NCBI GenBank assembly: GCA_028826165.1
Contig: JAPDFW010000092.1
Location: forward strand, 1,010,001 to 1,074,000
DNA length: 64,000 bases
Direction of reading: 5' to 3'
Source: Anaeramoeba ignava
Taxonomy: Eukaryota; Metamonada; Anaeramoebidae
Shown here in pieces: positions 12,801 through 24,079 of the stretch. The notes under the pieces are model-generated. The model saw only the letters and a program-made list of their open reading frames with translations. It ran no database searches and had not been told where the DNA came from. A program made the translations under genes and the position numbers. How positions within the stretch are numbered: position 1 is the first letter of the stretch; the number at the start of each line of letters is the position of its first letter.

Positions 12801-15779
12801 TATTTATTTTAATTTTAATTTTAATTTTAATTTTAATTTTAATTTTAATTTTAATTTTTAATTTTTGAAAATTTTGAATAATACAAAAATTTTAATTTTT
12901 TTCAGAACGTATTTTACAATTTAATTTTAATTTTAATTTTAATTTTAATTTTAATTTTAATTTAGATTTTGATTTGAGCCAATTTTAATTTTAATTTTTG
13001 ATTTTAATTTTGAATTCAATTTTGAAACCATTTTTAATTTTAATATTTAATTTTAATTTTTCTTTTAATTTTAATTTTAATTTTTTAATTTTCAATTTTA
13101 TTTTTAATTTTGTTTTTTAATTTTAACTGGAATTTGAAAATTTAGATCAATTTTGATTTAAACTTTTAATTTTAATTTTGTATTTTAATTTTCCCTTTTG
13201 AATTTTAATTTTAATTTTAATTTTAATTTTAATTTTAATTTTAATTTTAATTTTAATTTTAATTTTAATTTTAATTTTAATTTTTAATTTTAATTTTAAT
13301 TTTAATTTTAATTTTAATTTTAATTTTGAATTTTAATTTTGAATTTTAATTTTTAATTTTAATTTTAATTTTTCCGATTTTAATTTTTTGAATTTTAATT
13401 TTAATTTTAATTTTAATTTTGAATTTTAATTTTAATTTTAATTTTTGAATTTTAATTTTAATTTTTAAATTAATTTTTAATTTTAATTTTAATTTTAATT
13501 TTAATTTTAATTTTAATTTTAATTTTAATTTTAATTTTAATTTTAATTTTTAATTTTAATTTTAATTTGAATTTTAATTTAAATTTTGATTTGATTTAAT
13601 TTTAATTTTAATTTTAAATTAAATTTTAATTTTAATTTTTAATTTTAATTTTAATTTTAATTTTAATTTTGATTTACAGTAAAAATTTGAGAATTTTTCC
13701 CACCAAAATCTTGCTCAATTGTTAAATCAACTTCTTGTTTACGTTTATTAAATACATAACTACATTTAAAAATTGGAAAACCAGAACCATAAACCCATTG
13801 TTCAGCAAAACTTTTCAAATTGACACCAGTCATTTTCTTACACAAAGTAAAAAAGATCTTTGTAGTGATCATAGTTTTCTGAGCAGATTTACTTCCATTC
13901 TCAAGGAGTTGCTTCAAAACTCTACGAAAAGCATTATGAGAAATTCTAACTTCAAGCATTTCAATAACAAGAATAGATTTTTTGATATATAAATCATCAT
14001 TTCGGGGAATAAATGATAACGGATCGCGACGATCCCTTAAAATTCCACCAAAAATATCTTCATCACAAACAAATTCAATCTGCTTAATTTTATTATATAA
14101 AAATTCAGATCTTCCAAATAATGTTCTAATACTTAAATTTTCTAAATATCCAGCTATTCCTGTGTAAATCCAATGATCTTTTGCATTTTGGAAGTGTAGA
14201 AATCTTCCAAAAAATTGATATGAAAAAGAATATGCAATCATTCTTTGACTGTTTATAACTGAATTAACTATATTTTCATCATAAAGATAATTCATTGAAA
14301 GAATTGTAAATCCTGAAAACGATAATTCGTTTTTATAAGGAATTGGAAGAAAAATAACCTTGAATGTACTAAATGGAAACGAGAAATCAAGCAGTGATTC
14401 CAGATAAACAACAATCTTTAATTTTATTTATAAAAATATTTATAAAAATATTTTAAATTTAAAAATTTAAAAATATTTTTGAATTTTTACTTTTGGAATA
14501 GTTTGTGTGCTTGTTTTCATTTTGTGTAAATTCTTTGAATCTTTGCCTGTTAAACAATAAGAAAAACAAACAAGAGAATTTCCGTTTTGATTTCCATTTC
14601 CATTTTCATTTTCATTTTCAATTTGAATTTCATTTGAATTTTCATTATTTTCATTTTCAATTTGAATTTCATTTGTATTTTCATTATTTTCATTTTCAAT
14701 TTGAATTTCATTTGTATTTTCATTATTTTCATCATTTTCAATCCAGTCTTTAGTAACAAAAATCAACATAAAAGATAAAACAAAGATATAAAAAGATATC
14801 GAAATCAAAAAAAAAGCAAGATTCAAAATGGATAAAAAAATTAATTCTGATAAAAATTACCTTTTTTGGGTGATTCAACCATAATTTCTTGTTGATTTGT
14901 TGTTGGGATAACTGGCTTTCTTTTAAACACAGTTATTTCATCAAACAAACCTGCCACAAATCCAATAGAAGAAGGTGTTGAGTCAAACGAATGATTATAA
15001 TAGAAAATTGTTGTTTTTTTGTTTGGCGAATAAATTTTTTTTTCCAATACACCATTTGAAATTGCTGTATAATTCGCTGGGACTTCAATTTCAATCTCAA
15101 ATGTGCAATGAACAGTTAATAAATGAATTGATGGGAACCAACTTCTTGAATCATAACTTCTATTTTCAGTAAAAATATCTGGTATTTTTTTTTGGAAAAG
15201 AAAATTCAATTTGGGAAATTTGAAAATTTAGAATTGAAAATTAAATTGAAAATCGAAATTACATTCTGTATTATTAGATTTATCTTTGCAAAAATGAATC
15301 CCAATTTGAGGATCTTTTAATTTATAAAATACTGTTAAATCAAAAGGATTCTCAAAATCTTTTTGATCTAAATTTTCAATAGGAATTTCTAATATTCCAG
15401 TTTTTTTCATTTTTTGATTAAAAGTTGAAGTAAATTGTTTTAAATCTGATTCGGAATCAGGAGATAAAATATAATCATTTTGTCCCATTGAATATTTAAA
15501 TGGAACACTTTGCGAATTGAATTGAACTTCAGAAACTAAACATTGATTTAAATGAAGTGTAATGTTCGTTATATTTTCTATATTTGAATGTGAATTAAAG
15601 AAAAGTTTTGAAACACAATCAAGTGAATGTTCAATAAAATCAATTGAAAAAAATAATTTTTGATGATCTTTTTATTTTTTTATTTAATTAATTAAAAAAT
15701 AAAATTAATTTTCAAAAACTGTTTATTTATTTATTTATTTACATAATTCTTGTTCAAAATAAATATCTGAAGAAGTCAT
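9819..15779 (-). CDS. TAF2: TFIID subunit TAF2
   Basis: Eight exons, transcribed right to left: 15743-15779, 15263-15667, 14861-15178, 14491-14747, 13678-14415, 12227-12657, 11161-11421, 9819-11072; about 1230 residues, close to animal TAF2. TAF2 is the TFIID subunit with an inactive M1-aminopeptidase fold that helps bind promoter initiator DNA. Family marks include RSWFPS with a following beta-rich domain, YQFFGRFLH in place of the HExxH zinc site, EQWVYGSG, a VDPNREWVSKIEF segment, and the helical repeat region (IQKEIPVALSHL; FPENVRIAAYIASLQ). The C-terminus is long, lysine-rich and low in complexity. All junctions are in phase except exon 5 to exon 6, which is off by one base; either an indel, a missed microexon or an unusual site is present. 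Exon 4 carries a 39-bp coding repeat. The start is divergent from DYNLT. Confidence 0.88.
11422..12225 (-). repeat. TAF2 intron 6, ATTTAAATATTT repeat
   Basis: 804-nt GT-AG intron composed of degenerate units reading TTTAAATATTTATTTTGAA. Nothing coding is visible in it. Confidence 0.8.
12658..13677 (-). repeat. TAF2 intron 5: AATTTT hexamers plus a decayed copy of exon 6
   Basis: The 1020-nt intron is mainly (AATTTT)n. Between about 12873 and 13212 it holds pieces matching the neighbouring exon (12213-12670) in the same order and orientation. These include a 20-nt exact match (12901-12920 with 12248-12267), TTGAGCCAA, GAATTCAATTTTGAAACCA, TAACTGGAAT followed by TGAAA, GATCAA, and the splice-border string CCCTTTTGAATTT. 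The bases between them have become hexamer repeat. Confidence 0.8.
14590..14747 (-). repeat. 39-bp coding minisatellite in TAF2 exon 4
   Basis: Three tandem copies of a 13-residue unit (ENNENTNEIQIEN, the third copy with S for T), followed by a degenerate ENENGNG tail. Because the unit is a multiple of three and lacks stops, all frames are open here; the in-phase frame is the one that joins exons 3 and 5. Confidence 0.8.
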
Positions 15780-15907
15780 TTTTTTTATAAGAATTAAAAG
15801 AAGAAAAAAAATGAAAAAAATGAAATTTTAATTTTTAATTTTTTTTCATTTTTTTCATTTTTCATTTTACATTTATTTGTTCCTTTTTTTTCTTTCCTTT
15901 TAAATTT
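15780..15907. promoter_or_regulatory. Divergent promoter, TAF2 / DYNLT
   Basis: 128 bp between divergent starts. TCATTTTT motifs occur in minus sense at 15803-15824 (towards TAF2) and in plus sense, three times, at 15841-15867 (towards DYNLT), followed by a pyrimidine tract. Confidence 0.5.
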
Positions 15908-17280
15908 ATGTCTAGCCCAAATGATTTGAAAATTTTTCAAACACATTCAGAAACAATTAAAGGAATTATAAAAGAAGTGATTATTTAAAATTATTTTAAT
16001 TAATTTACATTTAGATTTTTAATTTTGAATCTAAAAAAAAAATGTAATAAATTTTTTTTTAGTGTGTTGAATCAACTCTTCAAAATGAAGTTTATAATCA
16101 TTTAAAAGCATCAAGATGGACATGTATTATTGTAGAAAAAATCCTGGAAAAATTATCAAAATTAAATTTATCATTTAAATATGTTGGTAAATTTTGATTT
16201 TCTTTTTAGATAAAAAATTTTTTCTTTTTTTTTTTAAATTGATTTTTTTTTTTGATAATTTATTTATTTAGTTAATTGTATTGTGATGGAATCTGGTTGT
16301 ACTGGAATGCATTCAACAACATCATGTTATTGGGATCCACAAACTGATGGTAGTTTTATTTTTTTTTTAAACGGAATATTTTTTAAATTATTTAATTAAA
16401 ATTATTTAAATTAAAATTATTTGAATTAAAATTATTTGAATTATTTGAATTATTTTTATTTAAAATTATTTGAATTATTTTTATTTAAATTATTTGAATT
16501 AAAATTATTTAAATTATTTGGATTAAAATTATTTGAATTATTTAGATTATTTGGATTAAAATTATTTGAATTATTTGAATTAAAATTATTTGAATTATTT
16601 AAGATTAAAATTATTTGGATTATTTGGATTAAAATTATTTGGATTAAAATTATTTAGATTAAAATTATTTGAATTAAAATTATTTGAATTATTTAAATTA
16701 AAATTATTTGAATTATTTGAATTATTTAAATTAAAATTATTTGAATTATTTGAATTATTTGAATTAAAATTATTTGGATTAAAATTATTTGAATTAAAAT
16801 TATTTGGATTAAAATTATTTGAATTAAAATTATTTGAATTAAAATTATTTGAATTAAAATTATTTGGATTAAAATTATTTGAATTAAAATTATTTGAATT
16901 AAAATTATTTGAATTATTTGAATTATTTGGATTAAAATTATTTGGATTATTTGGATTATTTGGATTAAAATTATTTGAATTAAAATTATTTGAATTAAAA
17001 TTATTTGAATTATTTGAATTATTTGAATTAAAATTATTTGGATTATTTGAATTAAAATTATTTAAATTATTTTGAATTAAAATTATTTGAATTATTTGAA
17101 TTAAAATTATTTAAATTAAAATTATTTTGAATTAAAAATATTTGAATTATTTGAATTAAAATTATTTAAATTATTTGAATTAAAATTATTTAAAATTAAA
17201 ATTATTTAGGAAGTGCTACTTATGAATGGAGTTCAAAAACTCTTTATTCATATACTACTGTTTATGGAATTGCAATTTAG
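15908..17280 (+). CDS. DYNLT: Dynein light chain, Tctex type
   Basis: Four exons, 15908-15976, 16063-16186, 16272-16349 and 17210-17280, join in frame to a 113-residue protein, the exact usual length of the family. Tctex-type light chains dimerise on the dynein intermediate chain and link cargo to cytoplasmic or flagellar dynein. Visible family features are the N-terminal helix, RWTCIIVEKILEKL in the second helix, FKYVVNCIVME, the GMHSTTSCYWDPQTDG turn and the terminal strands ATYEWSSKTLYSYTTVYG. Introns 1 and 2 are short (86 and 85 nt), while intron 3 is swollen to 860 nt by repeats. No frameshift is needed. Confidence 0.92.
16350..17209 (+). repeat. DYNLT intron 3, AATTAAAATTATTTG repeat
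   Basis: 860-nt intron built from ATTATTTGAATT and AAAATTATTTG units. The acceptor (AAATTATTTAG) looks like a unit of the same repeat with G changed to AG, so the repeat may have grown from the 3' splice region. Long leucine/phenylalanine-rich open frames here are artefacts of the repeat. Confidence 0.85.
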
Positions 17281-17687
17281 CTCTTATTCATTCCATTTTT
17301 TTTTAACAAACAAAAAAAAACAAAAAGATTTAAATCTTTAAAAAAATTTCCAATTTGTGTGATTCATTTTTTTTTTGAATTTTCTTCATAATTTTCTCAA
17401 CAAAACAAAACAAAACAAAAAAACCAATTTTATTTCTAAAAAAAACAAAAGCAATTTTATTTCTAAAACAAAAAATAATTTACTTTCCAAAATGAAAAAT
17501 TCTTTCCTTTATTTTTTTAAAATTTTTTTAAAATTTTCATTTATTCATTTTATTGAAAATGAAAGAAAATTTTTCAAAATAAAAATCATTCAAAAATTTC
17601 CCAGAAAAAAAACCAAATTTAAAACAAAATTCAAAAACAATTTTTAATTTTTAATTTTTAATTTAAAAAAAAAGTGGAATAAAAAAT
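17281..17687. other. Convergent intergenic, A-rich, no gene seen
   Basis: 407 bp between the DYNLT stop and the VPS29 stop. It consists of A and T runs and CAAAA repeats. A lysine/asparagine-rich open frame (17375-17647) has no family-like pattern and is probably chance. No RNA gene is visible. Confidence 0.6.
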
Positions 17688-18683
17688 TCAATTATTTTTT
17701 GCTTTTAAATTTGAATCAAATTTAGAAACTGTTAATTCATCATCAGAAATAATATAATTATAAACAACAGGATATTTTCCACCAAAACCAAATGCAAGTA
17801 AACTAAATGAAGGTTTAATATTAGAATTCATTAATGTTTGAGCTCCAGTTATACTTCCTGGATCTATTAAAAGTGTTTCTTCAAATATTTCAGTATTTAA
17901 TTTATGTGTATTTCCTTTAATAAGAATATCTAAATTATTTTCTGTTATTAATTCTTGTAAATTTGTTTTATCTTCTGTTATAAATTGATGTCCATGAATC
18001 ATTCCTATTTTATATCCTCCAATTTTTGTTTGATAAAATTCTGGAAATTGAAGTTTTTCCTTTTTTAATTTTGATTTAAATTTTGAATTTGAATTTGAAT
18101 TTATTTTGATTTTGATTTTGATTTTGGTTTTAATTTTGATTTTAATTTTGAATTTTAATTTTTAATTTTGATTTAAATTTTGAATTTGAATTTGATTTTG
18201 ATTTTAATTTAATTTTAATTTTAATTTTGAATTTTGAATTTTGAATTTTGAATTTTAATTTTAATTTTGGATTTGATTTTAATTTTAATTTTAATTTTAT
18301 TTTTAATTTTAATTTTAATTTTAATTTTAATTTTAATTTTAATTTTAATTTTAATTTTAATTTTAATTTTGAATTTTGAATTTGAATTTTAATTTTGATT
18401 TTGATTTTGAATTTTAATTTTGAATTTAATTTTAATTTTTAAATTTTGAATTTAATTTTGATTTTGATTTTGAATTAAATACATCATCAGAATCACCAGC
18501 AACACAAAAAACGTTTTTAGGTGTAATAGTTTCAAAATATTCAAGAATTTTGGGATCTGTTAAATTTCCTGTACATAAAGTTGTTTGAATTTTTCCTGGA
18601 GTAAAAAGTTTTGTAAACTTTTCTGGAATTTGTTTTGCTCTATTTGGAATAAAAATATCACCAATAATAAGAACAAGTGTCAT
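17688..18683 (-). CDS. VPS29: Retromer subunit VPS29
   Basis: Exons 18483-18683 and 17688-18059 join in phase to 190 residues, near the family's 182-190. VPS29 is the metallophosphoesterase-fold scaffold of the retromer coat, which recycles receptors from endosomes. Seen here: MTLVLIIGDIFIPNRAKQIP at the N-terminus, LCTGNLTDPKILEYFE, VAGDSDD, IGMIHGHQF, LIKGNTHK and LIDPGSITGA. The family's usual phosphoesterase metal-site residues are partly altered (GNTHK where many members have GHTHK). The 423-nt intron is filled with TTTTGAATTT-type repeats. Together with RAB7 nearby it belongs to the endosomal system, though this clustering need not be functional. Confidence 0.93.
18060..18482 (-). repeat. 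VPS29 intron, TTTTGA/AATTTT repeat
   Basis: 423-nt GT-AG intron of mixed TTTTGA, TTTTAA and TTTGAA units; nothing else is visible. Confidence 0.8.
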
Positions 18684-18722
18684 TACAAAAAAAAATGAAA
18701 AAATGAAAAATGAAAAATAAAA
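18684..18722 (-). promoter_or_regulatory. TCATTTTT cluster upstream of VPS29
   Basis: On the minus strand this stretch reads as three T-tracts each containing TCATTTTT (about 18690-18718), immediately before the VPS29 start. Confidence 0.45.
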
Positions 18723-19280
18723 AAATGAAAAATGTGAAAAATAAAAAAATGGAATTAAATTTATTAAATTAAAATAAAAAAATGGAATTAAATTTATTAA
18801 AATAAAATAAAAAAATGAAATTAAATTTATTAAAATAAAATAAAAAAATGGAATTAAATTAATTAAATTAAAATAAAAAAATGGAATTAAATTTATTAAA
18901 ATAAAATAAAAATGGAATTAAATTTATTAAATTAAAATAAGAAAAATGGAATTAAATTTAAATTAAAATAAAAATGGAATTAAATTTATTAAAATTAAAA
19001 TAAAAAAATGGAATTAAATTTATTAAATTAAAATAAAAAAATGGAATTAAATTTATTAAATTAAAATAAAAAAATGGAATTAAATTTATTAAATTAAAAT
19101 AAAAAAATGGAATATAATTTATTAAATTAAAATAAAAAAATGGAATTAAATTTATTAAATTAAAATAAAAAAATGGAATTAAATTTATTAAATCAAAATA
19201 GAAAAATGGAATTAAATTTATTAAATCAAAATAAAAAAATGGAATATAATTTATTAAATCAAAATAAAAAAAGTGGAATA
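18716..19280. repeat. Minisatellite of about 33 bp between Rho and VPS29
   Basis: About 16 tandem units of the form AAAATGGAATTAAATTTATT plus a variable AAATTAAAATAAAA part, with small indels. It sits just 3' of the Rho stop, and in one frame it reads as a long hydrophobic repeat (FFYFNLINLIP) that is an artefact. Confidence 0.85.
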
Positions 19281-19283
19281 TAA

Positions 19284-19883
19284 TTAAATCAAAAAATAAC
19301 ACATTTCTTCTTTCTCATTTGCTTTTTGATGAACTGTTTCCAATCCAATTTTTGCAGCTTCTTGAAAAATAATATCAACATTTTCATTTTTCAAAGCAGA
19401 ACATTCAAAATAACGAAGAGCACGAATTTCATCAGCCATACAAATACCTTGGTCTTTAGATAAAGGGATCATATCATTCTCAGCCAAAACAAGAGAACTA
19501 TGAGGATCTTGTCTCAAATCAGTGCGAGTAGCAACAAGAAAATAAGGAACATTTGGACAATATTGTTTGATTTCAGGAACCCATTTAGATCTGACTTTTT
19601 CAAAAGACTCAGGTTGATCAACAGAAAAGCAAATGAGGAAAATATCAGTTTGTGGATATGATAATGGTCTTAATCTATCATAATCATCTTGTCCTGCTGT
19701 ATCCCATAATCCAAGTGCGATCTCTTTTCCTTCAATTCTATAATTTTTGCATAGTGAATCTACAAAATTAAAACTGTAATAATCCGTTGGAAATTTTCCT
19801 GATGCTACTGTTAATAATAGTGATGTTTTTCCAACTGCTCCATCTCCTATTATAACTAATTTAACTTGTTCTATTTTCTCCAT
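19284..19883 (-). CDS. Rho-family small GTPase, atypical switch I and tail
   Basis: Single exon, 199 residues. The P-loop GDGAVGKTS (13-21), DTAGQDDYDRLRPLSYP, ATRTD (the NKxD/TKxD site) and CSALK mark a Rac/Cdc42-like GTPase, including a Rho-insert-like segment after ATRTDLRQD. Rho proteins switch actin and membrane effectors. Two features are odd. In switch I the threonine that contacts magnesium in GTP-bound Rac (Thr35) aligns with Phe38 in YYSFNFVD. The C-terminus is MCYFLI, one residue too long for a CaaX box. Either the protein cycles differently and uses a C(x)3X prenylation signal, or it has lost canonical membrane attachment. The frame is otherwise intact. Confidence 0.88.
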   Translation of the reverse strand: MEKIEQVKLVIIGDGAVGKTSLLLTVASGKFPTDYYSFNFVDSLCKNYRIEGKEIALGLWDTAGQDDYDRLRPLSYPQTDIFLICFSVDQPESFEKVRSKWVPEIKQYCPNVPYFLVATRTDLRQDPHSSLVLAENDMIPLSKDQGICMADEIRALRYFECSALKNENVDIIFQEAAKIGLETVHQKANEKEEMCYFLI

Positions 19884-20173
19884 TTTGAAAAATTATTTAA
19901 TTTGAAAAAAAAATGATTTCTAAAAATTTTGTCAATTTAAATTTTATTTTTGTTTCAATTCCTCATTCAAAAAAAAAACAATCAAAAAAATAAGCAAATT
20001 TCTTTCAAACATTTTGATTTTTGATTTTGATTTTTGATTTTTAATTTTTGATTTTGATTTGATTTTTAATTTTGATTTTGATTTTGATTTGATTTTGATT
20101 TTAATTTTTGATTTTGATTTTGATTTTGATTTTGATTTTGATTTTGATTTTGATTTTGATTTTAATTTTAATT

Positions 20174-23100
20174 TTAATTATCATCCAAAAATATTTTTGG
20201 AAGCGATAATCTATCTAATTCTTTTTGGAAAGGAGATTTCAAATTAAATTGATAAAAATCATCAGCATCTTTAATTTCTTCCAAAACTTCCAAAGGAGTA
20301 TCATCACTCAAAGTTTCAGTGTATAAAAATTGAACAACAGTTTTAATAGCTTGAGGAGATTTATCACTATAATCACTAACAGAATTAGAACTATCATTAA
20401 CACTAAGAAACATTCCTCTAAATACTTCACTTCTTGCAAACAATATTATCTTATGAGCCTTTATTTCTTCTCCACGAACAAGAATTGTGAAATCTTTTGT
20501 TTCTTCATCCAAATATAATTCATTCATCATTCGAATTATTGAATCTGATTCAAGTCGATTTTCTGGATTAATTTCTAGATTTTTAAGAATTTCTTTGATT
20601 TGTTCTGAATCTTTTGCATATCCTGTATAAACCCATTTGAAAAAATCTTTTGCTACTTGAATTGATTGATTTTCAAAAAATGAAATGATTTCTGTTGGTT
20701 TTTTTTTAAGTCGGAAAAAAACAATTAAAGAGTGAATTTTTAATGATCCATCAAATGTTTCAATTTGATTATCACAAAATTCTTGTGAATCAAATAGTAT
20801 CTGTAAATCTTCTTTTAATGAAATGGAAATAAACAATGCCTAAAAAAATATTAATTCAAAATAATATTAATTCAAATAATTCAAATAATTCAAAATAATT
20901 CAAAATAATTCAAAATAATTCAAAATAATATTAATTCAAATAATTCAAATAATATTAATTTAAAATAATATTAATTCAAAATAATTCAAATAATTTAAAA
21001 TAATTCAAATAATTCAAATAATTCAAATAATATAAAATAATTCAAATAATATTAATTTAAAATAATATTAATTCAAATAATTCAAAATAATTTTAATTCA
21101 AATAATTTTAATTCAAATAATTCAAAATAATTCAAATAATTCAAATAAAATTAATTCAAATAATTCAAATAATTCAAATAATTTTAATTCAAATAATTCA
21201 AATAAAATTAATTCAAAATAATTTTAATTCAAAAATAATTCAAATAAATATTAATTCAAAAATAATTCAAAATAATATTAATTCAAATAATTTTAATTCA
21301 AATAATTCAAATAAATATTAATTCAAAAATAATTCAAATAAATATTAATTCAAAATAATTTTAATTCAAAATAATATTAATTCAAAAATAATTCAAATAA
21401 TTTTAATTCAAATAATTTTAATTCAAATAATTTTAATTCAAATAAAATACAGAAATATCCCAACTTCGAATTTTTGAATCACGTGAGCCAAGAAATAAAT
21501 AATTTTCTGTTACTCCTACAGCCCAAACACAAACAGGTGCTCTGAATTTTTTAATAACTTGATCATTCTAATAAATTTTATATTTAATTGTATTTTAAAA
21601 AACGTTTTTCAATTTAATTTTTCAATTTTTTTATTTCAAACAAACAGCCATATCTAAAGCAACTGAATAACCACTTTCATCTCCAGAAAATAAAAGTTTA
21701 TCTTTTTGAGCCATAAATACAATTGAGTCTTTGTTTTCTTTCCAATTTCCAACTCTTTTTTGATCCTAAATTTGATATTTTGATTTAGATTTTGATTTTA
21801 ATTTGATTTTAATTTTGATTTTGATTTTGATTTTGATTTTGATTTTGATTTTTGATTTTAATTTTAATTTTAATTTTGAATTTAATTTTGATTTTAATTT
21901 TGATTTTGATTTTAATTTTGATTTTAATTTTAATTTTGATTTTGATTTTGATTTTGATTTTGATTTTGAATAAAAAAATAAATTAATCCAAAAAATATCA
22001 ACCTCTAAATCCCATTTTCCAATTGAATGATCACTTGAACCAGAATAAAGAAAACCATTAGCATAAACAAGTGCCCAAACACCATTTGTATGATCTTTCA
22101 ATGTGCCAATATGATGTAAATTCTAATAAATAAATATATAAATATAAATATAAATAAATTCAAATATATAAATTTTGATTTTTTGAATGAATATAAATTT
22201 TCTACATTAAGATCCCAAATATAAATTTCTCCATTTGCAAGTCCTCCATAAATTTTTCATCTGCAATAACAAGTGACCAAATTCTTGTTGGACAAGAAAC
22301 TTTCTCTTTTAATTCAAAACTTTGATCTTTCTTTGAATAGGGAAATTAATTTGTAAAATTTAAAATGAATTTTTTCATTCAAAATTTTATTGTTAAATTT
22401 TATATACAATTTCAAATGAACGAAGAAGAAATTCTGCTCCTCCAGTATAAATCATGTTTTCATAAAATGCTTGACAAAAAATATAACCGCCAAAAGATGA
22501 GGAATATTCTTTTAATTTTGTAAAAGTCTTTTTTTGATTTTAATTTTAATTTTGATTTTAATTTTGATTTTAATTTTGATTTTAATTTTGATTTTAATTT
22601 TAATTTTAATTTTTAATTTTAATTTTGATTTTAATTTTAATTTTGATTTTAATTTTGATTTTAATTTTGATTTTAATTTTGATTTTAATTTTGATTTTAA
22701 TTTTAATTTTAATTTTGATTTTAATTTTGAATTTTAATTTTAATTTAAATATTGATTTTAATTTTAATTTTAAATTTTAATTTGAATTTTGATTTTAATT
22801 TTAATTTTAATTTTAATTTTAATTTTAATTTTAATTTTAAATTTAATTTTAAATTGAATTTTGAATTGAATTTTGAATTTTAATTTTGATTTTAATTTTA
22901 AATTTTAATTTTAATTTTAATTTTAATTTTGAATTTTGAATTTTAATTTTAATTTTGATTTTAATTTTGAATTTTGAATTTTAATTTTAATTTAAATATT
23001 GATTTTAATTTTGATTTGAATTTTGAATTTTGATTTTAATTTTGAATTTTAATTTTAATTTAAATATTGATTTTAATTTTGAATTGAATTTTAATTTTAA

Positions 23101-23781
23101 TTTTAATTTTTAATTTTAATTTTGATTTTAAATTTAATTTTAATTTTAATTTTAATATTAATTTTGATTTTGATTTTAATTTTGATTTTAATTTTAATTT
23201 TAATTTTAATTTTGAATTTTGAATTTTGAATTTTAATTTTAATTTTGATTTGAATTTTGATTCTTTACTTCAGGATCCCAAGCAATCAAATAACTTCCTG
23301 TAGAATATAAAACACCTTTATAAACAGATAAACTAAAAACGTAACTTTTTGCATCTACAGTTCCTAAACACTCTTGATTCTTATTAAAATAAAAATAATA
23401 AAAAATAAGAATTTTATTTAAGAAATTAATTGAAATGATTTTACTTCAATATTCCATTTTTTAATATTTGAATCATAAGAACCTGTAAAAAGAAAATCTT
23501 TATAAATATGTAAACAACGAATTTCAGAACTATGTCCTTCAAAAATATGAGTGAATTTTTCATCTAATGGAAGTTCTTTTTTTTCATTTTCATTTTCATT
23601 TTCATTTTTATTTTCTTCTTTATTTTCCTGTTGTTGTAATTGTGGTTTTTGTTGTAATTTTGGTTTTTTTGGTTTTTTTTTTCGACGAAACTTTTTAAAA
23701 TGAATTTTTTTTATTTCGTTTTGTTTTTTTTTTTGAAATATAGGAATTAAATTAAATTAATTAATTACTTACAAAATTCAT
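20174..23781 (-). CDS. WD40 repeat - BTB domain protein, nine exons
   Basis: Exons: 23773-23781 (MNF), 23446-23690, 23269-23379, 22408-22527, 22206-22330, 22003-22122, 21646-21765, 21451-21567, 20174-20839. Exons 2 to 8 each encode one WD40 blade (for example FTGSYDSNIKKWNIE, SGSSDHSIGKWDLE, LGSRDSKIRSWDIS), nearly all about 40 codons with phase-0 ends. The last exon has two BTB/POZ-like regions (FCDNQ...KIHSLIVFF and DFTILVRGEEIKAHKIILFA). Such proteins are often scaffolds or Cullin-3 adaptors, but that is inference. Two one-base deletions in A runs break the frame (near 23460, SNIK-KW, and near 22283, DEK-IYGG). The gene starts 67 bp after the stop of the neighbouring MIT-AAA gene. Confidence 0.75.
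20840..21450 (-). repeat. WD40-BTB last intron, AATAATTCAAATAATT repeat
   Basis: 611-nt intron of ATTCAAATA and AATAATTTTAATTC units, GT-AG bounded. Nothing coding is seen. Confidence 0.8.
22528..23268 (-). repeat. WD40-BTB intron 3, TTTTGATTTTAA repeat
   Basis: 741-nt GT-AG intron of TTTTGA and TTTTAA hexamers. The shorter intron at 21766-22002 of the same gene is similar. Confidence 0.8.
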
Positions 23782-23810
23782 TTTTAAAAAGAAAAAAAAA
23801 ATGAAAAATA
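23782..23810 (-). promoter_or_regulatory. TCATTTTT motif upstream of WD40-BTB gene
   Basis: The minus strand reads TTTTCATTTTTTTTTTC just before CTTTTTAAAA and the ATG at 23781. It lies within the 67-bp gap to the previous gene. Confidence 0.45.
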
Positions 23811-24079
23811 TTTTTTCAATTTTAAAAAAAAAATTTATTCATTTTGATTTATTTATATTTTTCAATCCATTCTAAATATTTTCCCATTTCTTTTCCTCTT
23901 TCTTTTTTCTTTTCTATTTTCAAAATTTGAAGAAAATCTGAAAATTGAATTTTTGGTAATTGTAATGAATCTTTTGGAATATCTTTTAATTCAATTTTTA
24001 TTGCTCCTTCTTCATATTCTTCACAAGGAATATAAAATATTTCTGGTTCATTGCTATTATCATTACTTATTTGTTGAAT

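Noticed and set aside
16436-17075. Leucine/phenylalanine-rich open frames (LKLFELF repeats)
   Set aside because: They fall inside DYNLT intron 3, whose flanking exons join in phase.
17375-17647. Lysine/asparagine-rich frame between DYNLT and VPS29
   Set aside because: Low complexity, no conserved pattern, and located in a convergent 3' spacer.
18958-19302. Hydrophobic repeat frame (FFYFNLINLIP)
   Set aside because: Produced by the 33-bp minisatellite; no start context or family likeness.
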